Positions 1 to 8,630 of a DNA stretch of 64,000 nucleotides are shown here, in pieces. Made by a program: the position numbers and the translations under genes. The notes beneath the pieces are model-generated. The model was not told where the DNA came from. It made no database searches and worked only from the letters and a program-made list of their open reading frames with translations. This DNA comes from Corallium rubrum (Eukaryota; Cnidaria; Anthozoa; Scleralcyonacea; Coralliidae): NCBI GenBank assembly GCA_964035015.1, contig OZ036005.1:4251714-4315713 (forward strand). The letters run 5' to 3'. Position 1 is the first letter of the stretch, and every line of letters begins with the position of its first letter.

Positions 1-2363
1 TCTAACACACCGTTTGCTTCTTCTGCGTTTATTTTATCTAACCACATTAGCGCTACAACACTTTGATTAGCGCGCCCTCTATACCCGCTAGCAGGTATGA
101 TTCCGACACATTTGTCTCTTAAAAAATTCATGCGAAATACTTTTAACGTCAAACTCGCTATGGTAATACATTCTGTGTCGTAAAAAGGGATGACGCCCGA
201 AGTTTCACGCATAAACATAGCAAATTTAACGCACCCTTTTCGTAAAATATCGACATCCGAGCTACAGTAATAATACATTTCTTCTTCAAATACATATTGT
301 TTTTCTTTTTTTTTCAAATACCATTTTTCAAATTCAACTTTTGTTTTCTCCTCCATATTTTCAAGGTCGAAATAATCACGCGCAACAATACACCCTACAT
401 AGGATAAATCTGTAAATTTATACGGATGAAATCCCTTCGTTAATTCTTCAAGACCCATTGTTTCTGGAATTTTGGACAATTTCATATGTAAAAATGAATA
501 GCTATCGAAAAAAGTTATTTTTTTATCAGGGATTTTCAACATCATTATTTTACAACCATTCATTATAGTGTCAGGGTAAATTTTTTTTTCATTAATGAGA
601 TATTGAAAAATAAAAATTGTGTCAAACCGCCCACCATTATGCGCTAGCCAAACAGAATTTTCTTGTGCTAATAGAAAATCGCATAATTCCTCTACGGTAT
701 TATCTCCTTGAAAAACAAATTCACGTTTTCCACAGCAAGGTTGAATATTATCACTCGCAATGTAATTTTTACTTTTTTTAAACTCGATATTTTCACATTT
801 ACGACACACTTTTTGCACGACGCAATAATACGGTACCATTAATTTATTCTCGTCAACGCGCGTTTCAAAATCAAAAAAAAATAAAGTAGGTTGTTCAACT
901 TCTTTGTTTTTTTTCACGGGTTTCATATAACAAAAATGCGTTTTATCCCTATAGTCGTTACAGTGGTAACAAAACTGTTTGTTACACTCGTGCTTTTTTA
1001 CATTCTTTGCAGAAAAAAAACGAAATCGGGGGACAATCTTATTGCAAGTTTGGCAAAAAAATAAGTAACTACACGGTGTTAATTTCCCGTGGTTACCTTG
1101 TTGAGGAGGAAAAACACGATTTGTTAAATGAGCTAAAAAACATTTATTATTATAAAATAAAATATTACAATTAGAACACTCAATTTTGCAGTCGATGACG
1201 AGACGGCATTTAGATTGTTCATAGCAACGTTGACATGTCAACTGGTTATAACATATATGCGTATCTTTACGCTCATGATTTAAGTGATAATTCATGCATC
1301 TAACGCAAAATTTGCTCGGCGGTAACTTCGAAAACTTAACCATGCTTAAAACGACATCGTAATGTTTATTATTTAGCCACAAACAAACAATATCGTTGGT
1401 TAACTTAATTAAATTACCTTCTTTATCGCATCGCGAATCATACACTATGTCGTTATCAAATTGATCCGAATATACTACTAAATCAACACCCTGTTGTTTA
1501 AGAAAATTCTGATAAACACCGTCGTAATGTTTTGACCCCACACAACATCCTTCAACTATCCCGCATTTGTCATAAATCTCACGAACCTCATCAATAGTGT
1601 ACAGTGTATCGACAGCTGTGTGTGGGGATCTTTCCATATGCACATAGCGCGTGTCTTTTTTTAACCACGACAAACCCACTAGTAAACTAACTGCGAAGCA
1701 ACAATTTTTAATGATTTTGTTTAATCCGTCACACACAATGGAAAAAACACCCATCCGTTGATCGCGACCGTATTTTTCCACATTTTTACCCCCACCACCC
1801 TCATCATCATCGCCACCCATCCCACTACCTAATTGCCGATATATTTTTTTTTTACCCAATTGTTTTTGGGTTTTTTTATTTTTATTATACGTATGTGGAA
1901 AAGTTTGAATTACCACGTTTGATTCCCACCCGTCAGCGATCAACGTACGGTTGCTTTGCATGATTTTTTCAAAAATATTTAGTAAGAAGTTGACGTTAAA
2001 ATCTTTAAGTTGAAGAACAGCAGTTGAAAAATAAGATTTTGGTGCGTGTGAAAAAATAAAACGTACATAATCATTCTCTGAACTTGTAGACGCTCGAGCT
2101 ACATTCAGTAAGTAAGTAAACACTATACGTAACGATTGAATAAAGGCGATAAAATTCATACCCGATTTTCGCGCAATCGAAACGTGTAGTGTTTTTTGAG
2201 AAAATTTAAATTTTTCATTATAGCTAGAGTCGATAGTATTAGTTTTACAATCTTCTTCAACCCTTTTTCCATCATCTTTTCCTTTTTTTTTACGTTTTTC
2301 TAGTAACTCCCTTAATTCACTCACATCTTCATTTGTAAACACATAGGGTTTTTTTTCAGCCAT
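1..2363 (-). CDS. POLB: protein-primed family B DNA polymerase (partial, runs off the window)
   Basis: Replicates the linear element DNA with a terminal-protein primer, as in adenoviruses and Polintons. About 787 codons are open from the ATG at 2363 to the window edge without a stop. An N-terminal stretch of about 200 residues is followed by a Cys/His-rich zinc-finger-like region (about residues 350-470). The 3'-5' exonuclease motifs follow: ExoI FFDFETR (near nt 880), ExoII LAHNGGRFDT (near nt 630) and ExoIII YCSSDVDIL (near nt 260). The palm motifs lie outside the window. In this copy the N-terminal segment is in frame with the exonuclease domain, whereas the same junction is frameshifted in element B. 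Its 5' end overlaps a small upstream ORF by 8 nt. Confidence 0.93.
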   Translation of the reverse strand, partial: MAEKKPYVFTNEDVSELRELLEKRKKKGKDDGKRVEEDCKTNTIDSSYNEKFKFSQKTLHVSIARKSGMNFIAFIQSLRIVFTYLLNVARASTSSENDYVRFIFSHAPKSYFSTAVLQLKDFNVNFLLNIFEKIMQSNRTLIADGWESNVVIQTFPHTYNKNKKTQKQLGKKKIYRQLGSGMGGDDDEGGGGKNVEKYGRDQRMGVFSIVCDGLNKIIKNCCFAVSLLVGLSWLKKDTRYVHMERSPHTAVDTLYTIDEVREIYDKCGIVEGCCVGSKHYDGVYQNFLKQQGVDLVVYSDQFDNDIVYDSRCDKEGNLIKLTNDIVCLWLNNKHYDVVLSMVKFSKLPPSKFCVRCMNYHLNHERKDTHICYNQLTCQRCYEQSKCRLVIDCKIECSNCNILFYNNKCFLAHLTNRVFPPQQGNHGKLTPCSYLFFCQTCNKIVPRFRFFSAKNVKKHECNKQFCYHCNDYRDKTHFCYMKPVKKNKEVEQPTLFFFDFETRVDENKLMVPYYCVVQKVCRKCENIEFKKSKNYIASDNIQPCCGKREFVFQGDNTVEELCDFLLAQENSVWLAHNGGRFDTIFIFQYLINEKKIYPDTIMNGCKIMMLKIPDKKITFFDSYSFLHMKLSKIPETMGLEELTKGFHPYKFTDLSYVGCIVARDYFDLENMEEKTKVEFEKWYLKKKEKQYVFEEEMYYYCSSDVDILRKGCVKFAMFMRETSGVIPFYDTECITIASLTLKVFRMNFLRDKCVGIIPASGYRGRANQSVVALMWLDKINAEEANGVL

Positions 2364-2532
2364 TTCTTCTTTTACTTCTAAAAAAAAAAGGAAATTTTCT
2401 TTTCTCTTTTTCTTCTTCTTCTTTTACTTCACTACTGCCATCAACGCGATCGATTACAACGTTTTCTGAATCACGTATATTTATACAATTAAATGTAAAA
2501 AAGGGTTTATCTTTAGAACACATTTCTCCCAT
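2356..2532 (-). CDS. small ORF overlapping the polymerase start
   Basis: A 58-codon ATG ORF starting MGEMCSKDKPFF, whose TGA stop overlaps the ATG of the polymerase by 8 nt. The same arrangement and sequence occur in element B (37618-37785, 55 residues), which supports it as a real short gene. It ends in an acidic then Phe/Arg-rich tail. No family is recognised. The tight overlap suggests co-transcription and possibly coupled translation with the polymerase. Confidence 0.55.
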   Translation of the reverse strand: MGEMCSKDKPFFTFNCINIRDSENVVIDRVDGSSEVKEEEEKEKRKFPFFFRSKRRNG

Positions 2533-2625
2533 TTTTAAAAAAACTAAAAAAAAACACTAAAAAAAATAAAATAAAAACAGCAACGAGTTTAGTTTTAGTT
2601 TAGTTTAGTTTTAACCCAACCTCCA

Positions 2626-2964
2626 ATGGATTACGATCAAATTCACATTGAAGTTTATTTAAAAAATAAAGAAAACGGACATACTCACATTGGCTACGAA
2701 ATTGTCGATAATGATGCAGAAATATTATTTTCTCCTTTTATCTTACAAGACTGTCTTAAAGAATTTCAAAATAACGAAGGAAAACAATTAATATTTATTT
2801 CAAGTTTTGAATTAACGCAACGGTTTAATGATATGCGTCAAATAATATTAGACATACCTTCAGATATATTGTATAAGATAGAATGTTTAATAAAATTTAT
2901 CACAAAAAGAGAAAAAATAGAAAATAACCAGGATCTCTACATAGGAATAAGAACAATATTCTAA
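2626..2964 (+). CDS. conserved Polinton protein, unknown function
   Basis: 112 residues, starting MDYDQIHIEVYL. ATG 2626 aligns with 37509 in element B, where the gene occupies 37171-37509 on the minus strand. It is divergent from the polymerase across a 93-nt AT-rich gap holding TTTAGTTTAG repeats that may be the shared promoter. It lies 19 nt upstream of the SET gene in the same direction. The fold looks mixed alpha/beta with no cysteine motif or signal peptide. No function can be assigned. Confidence 0.75.
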   Translation: MDYDQIHIEVYLKNKENGHTHIGYEIVDNDAEILFSPFILQDCLKEFQNNEGKQLIFISSFELTQRFNDMRQIILDIPSDILYKIECLIKFITKREKIENNQDLYIGIRTIF

Positions 2965-2983
2965 AAAAAAAAAAAAATAAAAA

Positions 2984-3553
2984 ATGGTTAAACAAGGGGT
3001 GAATAGAGGTGGTCGAATAATGAGTTTAAATTCACAAAATGTACGTGCTGTTTTACAATGTCGAAGCTTTACGTTAAAAAGAAAACGATGTCGAAAAAGA
3101 ACAGCGCACACACATAAATGTTGGATTCATTTAGCAAAAGAAGATAACTTACGTGTTAAAAAATCACGGATTCCAAACGCAGGCAAAGGGTTGTACGCTT
3201 GGAAAAAACCTTTTAGACGCAATACTAACGTCGCTACGTACACAGGTGAAAGAACCACGGTAAAACGTATGGATCGAAAATACGGTGATAAAACAATTGC
3301 ACAATATAGCTTGTGCGATGGTCCCCGTCACTGCGTCGATGCGTATAAATCAACCGATGGAGCGCCTCGATTTTGTAATGATGCAAAAGGATCGCGGTAT
3401 AAAAATAACGCTTGTTTTACAGGAACAACAAAATACAATAATCGATTTAAATTACAAACAACTGCGGGTATAAAACCCCATCAGGAAATTTTTGCCGACT
3501 ACGGTGACGAATACTGGCCACGTGGATACTTTAAAAAACGCAAAAATGAGTAG
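2984..3553 (+). CDS. SET-domain protein (putative lysine methyltransferase)
   Basis: 189 residues. The N-terminal 50 residues are strongly basic with Cys/His (CRSFTLKRKRCRK, AHTHKC), possibly nucleic-acid or zinc binding. The SET core follows: SRIPNAGKGLYAW (61-73), YTGER (86-90), the RFCNDAKGS...NNACF cofactor/substrate segment (129-145) and EIFADYGDEYW (168-178) with the C-terminal Tyr motif. The known role of the family is methylation of lysines, often on histones; a viral copy could act on host chromatin or on the basic virion proteins encoded next door. The element B homologue is at 36569-37156. An internal ATG at residue 13 is an alternative start. Confidence 0.88.
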   Translation: MVKQGVNRGGRIMSLNSQNVRAVLQCRSFTLKRKRCRKRTAHTHKCWIHLAKEDNLRVKKSRIPNAGKGLYAWKKPFRRNTNVATYTGERTTVKRMDRKYGDKTIAQYSLCDGPRHCVDAYKSTDGAPRFCNDAKGSRYKNNACFTGTTKYNNRFKLQTTAGIKPHQEIFADYGDEYWPRGYFKKRKNE

Positions 3554-3710
3554 AATCCGGAGAAACACAGGATTTCGAGGAAAAAAAAGACAAAGAGGTG
3601 GTGGTAAAAAAATTCAAAAAGTAGTGAAAATTATGAAAGATTTGGAATCCACCAAAAACAAAATTATAAGAAAAATAAAAAACGGAACGATGAAAGTGAA
3701 AAAATTTTAA
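3546..3710 (+). pseudogene. small basic QxGG protein (premature stop)
   Basis: ATG 3546 overlaps the 3' end of the SET gene by 8 nt. The product is 54 residues of mostly Arg/Lys with KKRQRGGG, resembling adenovirus core (pVII/mu-like) polypeptides. A TAA in a T/A homopolymer ends it at 3710, but the same frame stays open to about 3803 and contains two QFGG sites and a basic tail. Element B (36294-36572) lacks this stop but is frameshifted shortly after. Each copy therefore appears broken at a different point. The DNA-binding core role is inferred from composition only. Confidence 0.6.
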
Positions 3711-3903
3711 AAAAAACAATTTGGCGGTCTGGTGCAACCGGATGTAGACACATTTCAGCAATTTGGTGGAAGAATGGCACCAAAAAAATATTATTTAAAA
3801 TAATTTTTTAAAAATAATATAACAAAAAAATTCAAAATAAATAAATTATAAAAAAACAAAGAAAACGCGTAGTCTTATATTTTTTATTTTTTTATTTTTT
3901 TTT

Positions 3904-4543
3904 TTAAAAAAATTATCGGAATAAATTACATGTGTTTCATACATTACATAAGGTAAATTCCCTATTCCATATTTTACACCTTTTTTTGTTTTAATGTCTT
4001 CTGTAAATTTAATATGCTAAAGTAAAATTAAATCGTCGTCTCGGCATAAATCATATTTTAAATTGTCAAATTTAACTGAACTTGAAAACATAGGTAAACT
4101 AAAATACTCGTTTTTTGAATCTCGAGGAATTATTTGATCCGATGATATATAGTTCGCAACATAAGGAGTAGTTACTTTCAACAAATCTTTATTTACTTGA
4201 AGTATCGTGAAGAAAATATTCCCATTTTCTTGACCATTACATTTTTAGAAATTTTTATTTCGATAGAATTAATAATTTTTCTTTTTTCCCACTCATTTAC
4301 ATCGGGGGTGCGCGTTAATGAAAATGGATAGGCATTTTGAAAGAGTACTCCTGAATTTATAGATGTGAAAGTAATGACTCTCGTTTTCTCATTAACATAA
4401 GGATCGATAATAGCGCCTTGACGCGCACTTTGTTCTCGAAAATGATATTTGCCGTCGGCACGTTTCACGGGTATTTTCCCATACTCGTCTGCTGAATGAA
4501 ACCAAAAACGCGGGTTTTTTATAATAATTTTTTTATCAGCCAT
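3904..4543 (-). pseudogene. broken copy of conserved gene (intact at 35573-36214)
   Basis: ATG 4543 opens a 116-codon frame starting MADKKIIIKNPRFWF that ends at 4193 after a frameshift. Downstream, another frame still aligns with the C-terminal half of the 213-residue homologue in element B (35573-36214), with a further in-frame stop near 4020. The start overlaps the 3' end of the nuclease-like gene by 8 nt, as in B. The unbroken protein has no recognised domain; charged residues and an N-terminal aromatic cluster are visible. Confidence 0.8.
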
Positions 4544-5177
4544 AAGAATACAAAATTTTATCTCTTTTTCTTGTGTCGTGTGTTAATTCAGCAACCTTTG
4601 CTGCGAAAAGCCTAACCTCGTATAAAGAACAATGAACATGAACATTACGATGTCTTACATGCTCGTTGCAAATTTTTATATTTTTAAGAAAATATTTAGC
4701 TATTTTTTCATATTTTTCCACACCAAAATGTTCTAAATTTACACATTCCACATCCAATAACGCGCATAAATCAGATTCAATTTTACCTCCTTTATAACCA
4801 AATAAAATCTCAGGTTTACCGCTAAATTTTTTTTTAAATTCGTCTAAAAATTCCGCCTGACTGTAATATCGTGGATTTTTTCGATAATTATATAATCTTA
4901 ACCCGTGAATCTGAAATTGATAACGAATGGTTCGTTTATCTTCTTCATTCATTTTCCCGTAATCTTGAGCATCTTCGATAAAACAATGAAACATTTCATA
5001 TCTCCCACTATCCATATAAATCAACGAGACCTCGCGAAAATAAACGAACGAATTAATGCGATAACATTCACAATCCATAATATGCGTAACATTTTCTAAT
5101 ATCTCTTTTCCTTTTACACCAAATAAATCCGTATGATTTACAACTTTGTTAAACTCGCTATCGTAACACGAATACAT
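4536..5177 (-). CDS. RNase H-fold / Maelstrom-domain-like nuclease candidate
   Basis: 213 residues. The motif series resembles the DEDDh/Maelstrom-type fold: an acidic pair in MDCECYRI (residues 34-41), FGYKGGKIESDL (126-137), CVNLEHFGV (145-153) and C170-x2-H173 ... HCSLYEVRLFA (182-192), matching the Glu-Cys-His-Cys arrangement known for Maelstrom-like domains. Proteins of this fold are RNA-processing exonucleases or lineages that lost catalysis. In an integrated virus it could act on replication intermediates or host small RNAs; that is inference. Homologue in B: 34948-35580. Fold assignment is moderate and rests on motif spacing by eye. Confidence 0.6.
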   Translation of the reverse strand: MYSCYDSEFNKVVNHTDLFGVKGKEILENVTHIMDCECYRINSFVYFREVSLIYMDSGRYEMFHCFIEDAQDYGKMNEEDKRTIRYQFQIHGLRLYNYRKNPRYYSQAEFLDEFKKKFSGKPEILFGYKGGKIESDLCALLDVECVNLEHFGVEKYEKIAKYFLKNIKICNEHVRHRNVHVHCSLYEVRLFAAKVAELTHDTRKRDKILYSYG

Positions 5178-5200
5178 CTTACAACAGAATGATTAAAAAA

Positions 5201-5674
5201 TTAAATATCCATCAATTTATCTTTAAAGTAATCATAATTATCTTCACGTAATTTATGCATGTGCATATCGCATTTTATCATTTTTAATATATTAGTGACA
5301 AGCGTTACATCGTACAAGGGCATGCTCTGTTTAACATCAGTAAGAAAAATATCACGCAGTTCAGTACGGTTTATTTCTTTCATAGCAGCTGCAAGAAACA
5401 GTTCAACTTTTTCTTCCTGTGTGATGACACACCCACACCCGTCGAAATACATCTTGTTGATAGTCTTGCTTAACAGCTCCAAAACACATCGTTCAAACGT
5501 CGCGAGCTCATGTTTCTGTGGCTCTGCTGCTGCTACTGCTGCTGGCGATGATGATGGCGATAATGTCGATGACGAAGGATTATATTCTTCTTCTTCATTC
5601 TTTTGCTTTCTTTTAATCTCCTGGTCAACTACGGCTTTATCAAAATCTGCTGTACATATGAATACACGTTTCAT
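5201..5674 (-). CDS. conserved protein with acidic/Ser-rich linker
   Basis: 157 residues. A short N-terminal block (MKRVFICTADFDKAV) is followed by a charged and Ser/Pro/Ala-rich low-complexity linker (about residues 25-55), then a helical C-terminal domain of about 100 residues with CGCVITQEEKVELF. ATG 5674 overlaps the stop of the upstream zinc-ribbon gene as ATGA, a typical translationally coupled junction. Homologue in B: 34447-34923. Function unknown. Confidence 0.78.
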   Translation of the reverse strand: MKRVFICTADFDKAVVDQEIKRKQKNEEEEYNPSSSTLSPSSSPAAVAAAEPQKHELATFERCVLELLSKTINKMYFDGCGCVITQEEKVELFLAAAMKEINRTELRDIFLTDVKQSMPLYDVTLVTNILKMIKCDMHMHKLREDNYDYFKDKLMDI

Positions 5675-5886
5675 GATAGTAGTACGTCTGTTTCAAATTG
5701 CAAACCCCAACGCTGTTTCCTTTTTATACAATTGCATCGAGAACACGAGACACGTATTCCAATTACTAGTGGCGAAATTCTTCTGCATAAATCACAATAC
5801 ATTATATTCACATCACATTTTCTACACGTAAAATAACACCGCTCAAATCTCACTGTTTGTTGACGACATATTATGCAAAATACCAT
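5671..5886 (-). CDS. small Cys-rich zinc-ribbon-like protein
   Basis: 71 residues with ten cysteines: C4-x2-C7, C17-x3-C21-x2-C24, C31-x2-C34 and C48-x2-C51-x-C53, a pattern expected to bind two zinc ions in a RING or treble-clef-like arrangement. The C-terminus is basic/aromatic (KRKQRWGLQF). Homologue in B: 34232-34447. A third, more diverged relative lies at 28031-28234. A RING-type ubiquitin ligase or transcription factor role is possible but not shown. It overlaps the next gene upstream by 44 nt. Confidence 0.75.
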   Translation of the reverse strand: MVFCIICRQQTVRFERCYFTCRKCDVNIMYCDLCRRISPLVIGIRVSCSRCNCIKRKQRWGLQFETDVLLS

Positions 5887-6112
5887 TTGAAATTTCCTGA
5901 AGTATCACCTGATAATTATCCCAATTCAACAATTCACCGTCTTTTTTTCCTTTTAAAGCGTACGCCGTAATAGCTTGCTGCACGCTGTGATAACTAAGTA
6001 CGTATTTTTTTGTTTGCTCTTTTAAATCACGCATTTTTTGTAAAATTTCAGCACGTTCTTCCTCGTCACTTTTCAAAAATTCACTAGGTTTTTTCTCCTC
6101 GCTACTATTCAT
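5843..6112 (-). CDS. small helical conserved protein
   Basis: 89 residues, highly charged at the N-terminus (SEEKKPSEFLKSDEEER), then predicted helices with the conserved QAITAYALKGKKDGELLNWD. Homologue in B: 34033-34275 (80 residues, lacking the first few). Its 3' end overlaps the zinc-ribbon gene by 44 nt. The 180-nt gap to the divergent gene at 6293 would hold both promoters. Not recognised. Confidence 0.72.
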   Translation of the reverse strand: MNSSEEKKPSEFLKSDEEERAEILQKMRDLKEQTKKYVLSYHSVQQAITAYALKGKKDGELLNWDNYQVILQEISNGILHNMSSTNSEI

Positions 6113-6242
6113 AACGACAGCTTATGTTGTTCTAAGTAAATTAGAAAAAAAAACACGAATTTTTATAATAAACCACCACCGATCAATTATAATTTCTAAT
6201 TTATTTTTTTAAAAAACAAAAAAATGTAGGAATTTATCTGCT

Positions 6243-6270
6243 TTAAAAACGATAAAAAGTCTGTCTACCA
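6243..6270 (+). promoter_or_regulatory. candidate promoter of the 407-residue gene
   Basis: The string TTAAAAACGATAAAAAGTC lies about 40 nt upstream of the ATG at 6293. The element B gene has the related TATAAAAACGGTCAAAGTC at the equivalent place (33893-33915, minus strand). Conservation in otherwise diverged intergenic DNA suggests a TATA-like core promoter. Confidence 0.35.
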
Positions 6271-6292
6271 GCCTTAGAAAAAAAAATTCACG

Positions 6293-7516
6293 ATGAATGA
6301 ACGTTCAGCAAAAGAAAACAGAAAACGCAAGCGTGTTGAAGAAGAAGAAGAAGAAGAAGAAGAAACAACTGTCACTGATTTATTAAAAATGGTGCTGATG
6401 TACACGTGTTTTCGTTTTCTTCCCAATCGAGAAATCGGATTGCTGTACTGGTTGATGGGGTTAATGGATATCTACGAAGGGGGGTACATAAGACTAGTTC
6501 CACAACGAAAACAGCAAGAGGAGACGGAGCCTACACGCTGTTGGTGTATCCCGCACCAATATTGGATATACTGTGGTGGAAATGTATTACCCGGTGCTGG
6601 AAAATTACGTCACGTCATCGCAAGAAATGAAGATTATTATATGACAATCCCCTATATGTATGAACAAGGTGAAAACTGGTGTATTTTAAATGAAGGACGT
6701 CATTTAGTATTAGCAAAAGACAATCGACTTATTTATTCATTTTTTCCTAAAAGAGGGTGTCATATATATAATTCTTTTTTTCTCCCTATAATACCCGCGG
6801 ACTTTGAACCATGGCATCGTGAAATTTATCACCGTATAGGTCTTCTAAATAACAATCGCATGCATATACCTTACTCTTTCTGGATATACCGAGGTTGTTG
6901 GAACAGGAAATCGTGCACCTCATTATACGATATATTTGCATATATATATAAAAAGTACGGTGATGAAGGTGTGAGTATAGCAGTCTGTATGTATTGCAAA
7001 TCACCAAATTTTTTCCACCAAGCGCTCAAATGCAAAGACGGCGAGATAAGTGTAAAATTTTTGTTAAATATAGCCTGTTGCTTTATTTGTTTTTGTGAAA
7101 AACACAATCCCCGTGCAATGATTCAGAAACAAACACATACTTACGATGTTTATGATATTATTTCAGAAGAAGAAGAAGGAGACAAAAATCTTGAAATGTG
7201 TTTTTTTGAAAATTGTGAGGAAAAAAATTCATCACATCTAGACACACGTGAATTTGAAATGTTTGATTATGACAGTGTGTCAAAAACATCGATAAAAAAA
7301 ATAAAACAAAACTTAACACATCTTTCAGAACCAGCTATCATGTTAACTAATCTTCAACCAGGTGAATATATATTCACCCAGCAAACAAACAAACACGCAA
7401 TAATTGTCGAATACGGTAACGCCATCAACAACGAGATAATAAGTTTTATTCGTAAATTCTTTAAATCTATATATGTTTCCGATAATTTTATTAGTTATTT
7501 ACATAAATTACTCTAA
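6293..7516 (+). CDS. 407-residue conserved Polinton protein, family 1
   Basis: Starts with a basic/acidic low-complexity tail (KRKRVEEEEEEEE), then a long domain with PNREIGLLYWLMG (about residues 44-56), many aromatic residues, CFICFCEKHNPRAM (about 262-275) and FENCEEKNSSHLDT. The same architecture is seen in the paralogue at 16232-17326 (RYMGLLYWITG, FYCENHNPLGV, YKNCKKKCAIHLD), so each element encodes two diverged copies of one family. The homologue in B is 32636-33862. The Cys/His clusters could bind metal. No outside family recognised. Confidence 0.82.
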   Translation: MNERSAKENRKRKRVEEEEEEEEETTVTDLLKMVLMYTCFRFLPNREIGLLYWLMGLMDIYEGGYIRLVPQRKQQEETEPTRCWCIPHQYWIYCGGNVLPGAGKLRHVIARNEDYYMTIPYMYEQGENWCILNEGRHLVLAKDNRLIYSFFPKRGCHIYNSFFLPIIPADFEPWHREIYHRIGLLNNNRMHIPYSFWIYRGCWNRKSCTSLYDIFAYIYKKYGDEGVSIAVCMYCKSPNFFHQALKCKDGEISVKFLLNIACCFICFCEKHNPRAMIQKQTHTYDVYDIISEEEEGDKNLEMCFFENCEEKNSSHLDTREFEMFDYDSVSKTSIKKIKQNLTHLSEPAIMLTNLQPGEYIFTQQTNKHAIIVEYGNAINNEIISFIRKFFKSIYVSDNFISYLHKLL

Positions 7517-8104
7517 TATATCTTTCAAATTAAGCAACATATGCAAATGTGATTTTCTATCTTCAAAAACACGTTGACCTTTTTTACATTGCAATATTTC
7601 TAGTTGCTCACATAACATTTTATGTTGTTTAAAAGACTTTACCCCACACGTTAAATTATTTCTCAATATAGCGTGTAAAGCTTTTCCCACACGTCCATTA
7701 CCATCACCAAACGGATGTATATATTCGAATATATAATATATTCGTGTAGGTATCAAATTCAACACGTCATCACTCTCAACTCTAATTCTACGATAATGTT
7801 CATCTAATAATTCCATGTATAATTCTATATAGTCAGGCGCTGGTGGTATGTGATTGCCGCAATATCTGTAATTTATGGAATATTCACCCTCATTGTAATT
7901 TTTCATGCTACGCTTATGTAAATAAACGCATATCTCACTTATTTGCATTTGTTCTCGATCTGATTTTTTTAACCGGTAAAAATCGCTTAATCCCCGTGCA
8001 TATTTTGCACACTTGTAAAAAAAAAACAAATCCTCTTCGTCTTCTTCCATGAGTACAACATAATAGGAAAATATTTTGATTCTTAAATGATGTTCCCAAT
8101 TCAT
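7508..8104 (-). CDS. Fic-domain protein (putative AMPylating enzyme)
   Basis: 198 residues from ATG 8104. The catalytic Fic loop HPFGDGNGR lies at residues 130-138, preceded by TRIYYIFEYI, as in Fic/DOC proteins that transfer AMP or other nucleotide phosphates to Ser/Thr/Tyr of targets. The usual final Arg of HxFx(D/E)GNGRxxR is Lys (GRVGK). No clear (S/T)xxxE(G/N) inhibitory helix is seen, so regulation is unclear. It is convergent with the 6293 gene with 9 nt overlap. The homologue in B, 32051-32644, is very similar. Horizontal origin from bacteria or host is possible. A role in host manipulation is inferred. Confidence 0.88.
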   Translation of the reverse strand: MNWEHHLRIKIFSYYVVLMEEDEEDLFFFYKCAKYARGLSDFYRLKKSDREQMQISEICVYLHKRSMKNYNEGEYSINYRYCGNHIPPAPDYIELYMELLDEHYRRIRVESDDVLNLIPTRIYYIFEYIHPFGDGNGRVGKALHAILRNNLTCGVKSFKQHKMLCEQLEILQCKKGQRVFEDRKSHLHMLLNLKDILE

Positions 8105-8445
8105 TTCGTCGATAGACCCCAATAAGCGGAATCAAAGTTCACGTCGATGCAGCAATCTTTGAGATGTTGACACGTGATTCTTGTAATATCTCTAATAAAA
8201 AATTCCTGGTTTTTTTCTACACCTTCAAAAAACACGATTAGCAACGAATAATACGCAATAATATCCCCGATAGTACAACGTTGAATCCCTTTGTAAATAT
8301 CCAGGAATTGCTCCTTCGAAATATTAGCGGATATATTTTGAAGTAGTTGTCTTTGTATAGAAATGCATTCTTTAATTTTTCCCTCAAATTTTTCCCGCCG
8401 CGTAAGAACACCGCTTTTATTCACCTCCTCTATTATAAATTCCAT
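8101..8445 (-). CDS. small conserved protein upstream of Fic
   Basis: 114 residues starting MEFIIEEVNKSGV, mainly helical, with ISKEQFLDIYK and TIGDIIAYYSLLIVFFEGVEKN. It overlaps the Fic start by 4 nt (ATGA type), so the two are probably co-expressed. In Fic toxin-antitoxin systems a small helical partner sits next to Fic; whether this is such a partner is an inference, since no inhibitory motif is obvious. Homologue in B: 31615-32031, with an extended tail. Confidence 0.72.
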   Translation of the reverse strand: MEFIIEEVNKSGVLTRREKFEGKIKECISIQRQLLQNISANISKEQFLDIYKGIQRCTIGDIIAYYSLLIVFFEGVEKNQEFFIRDITRITCQHLKDCCIDVNFDSAYWGLSTK

Positions 8446-8630
8446 TTTTTAAAAAATAACACAAACAAGCGTTTTATACCCTCTTTTTTATTTACATTAC
8501 ATTTAAAATTCCAAACAAAAAAAACTATTTAAAACTTATCTCATTACATCTTAACCCAAAACTAGATATCAAATTTTTTAAAATACAAATTTAAATCAAA
8601 TTTAAAAAAATCCCGAAAAAAATACCAAAT

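Noticed and set aside
3285-3473. 62-codon ORF within the SET gene
   Set aside because: Out-of-frame shadow; a similar shadow in B exists only because the SET gene is conserved.
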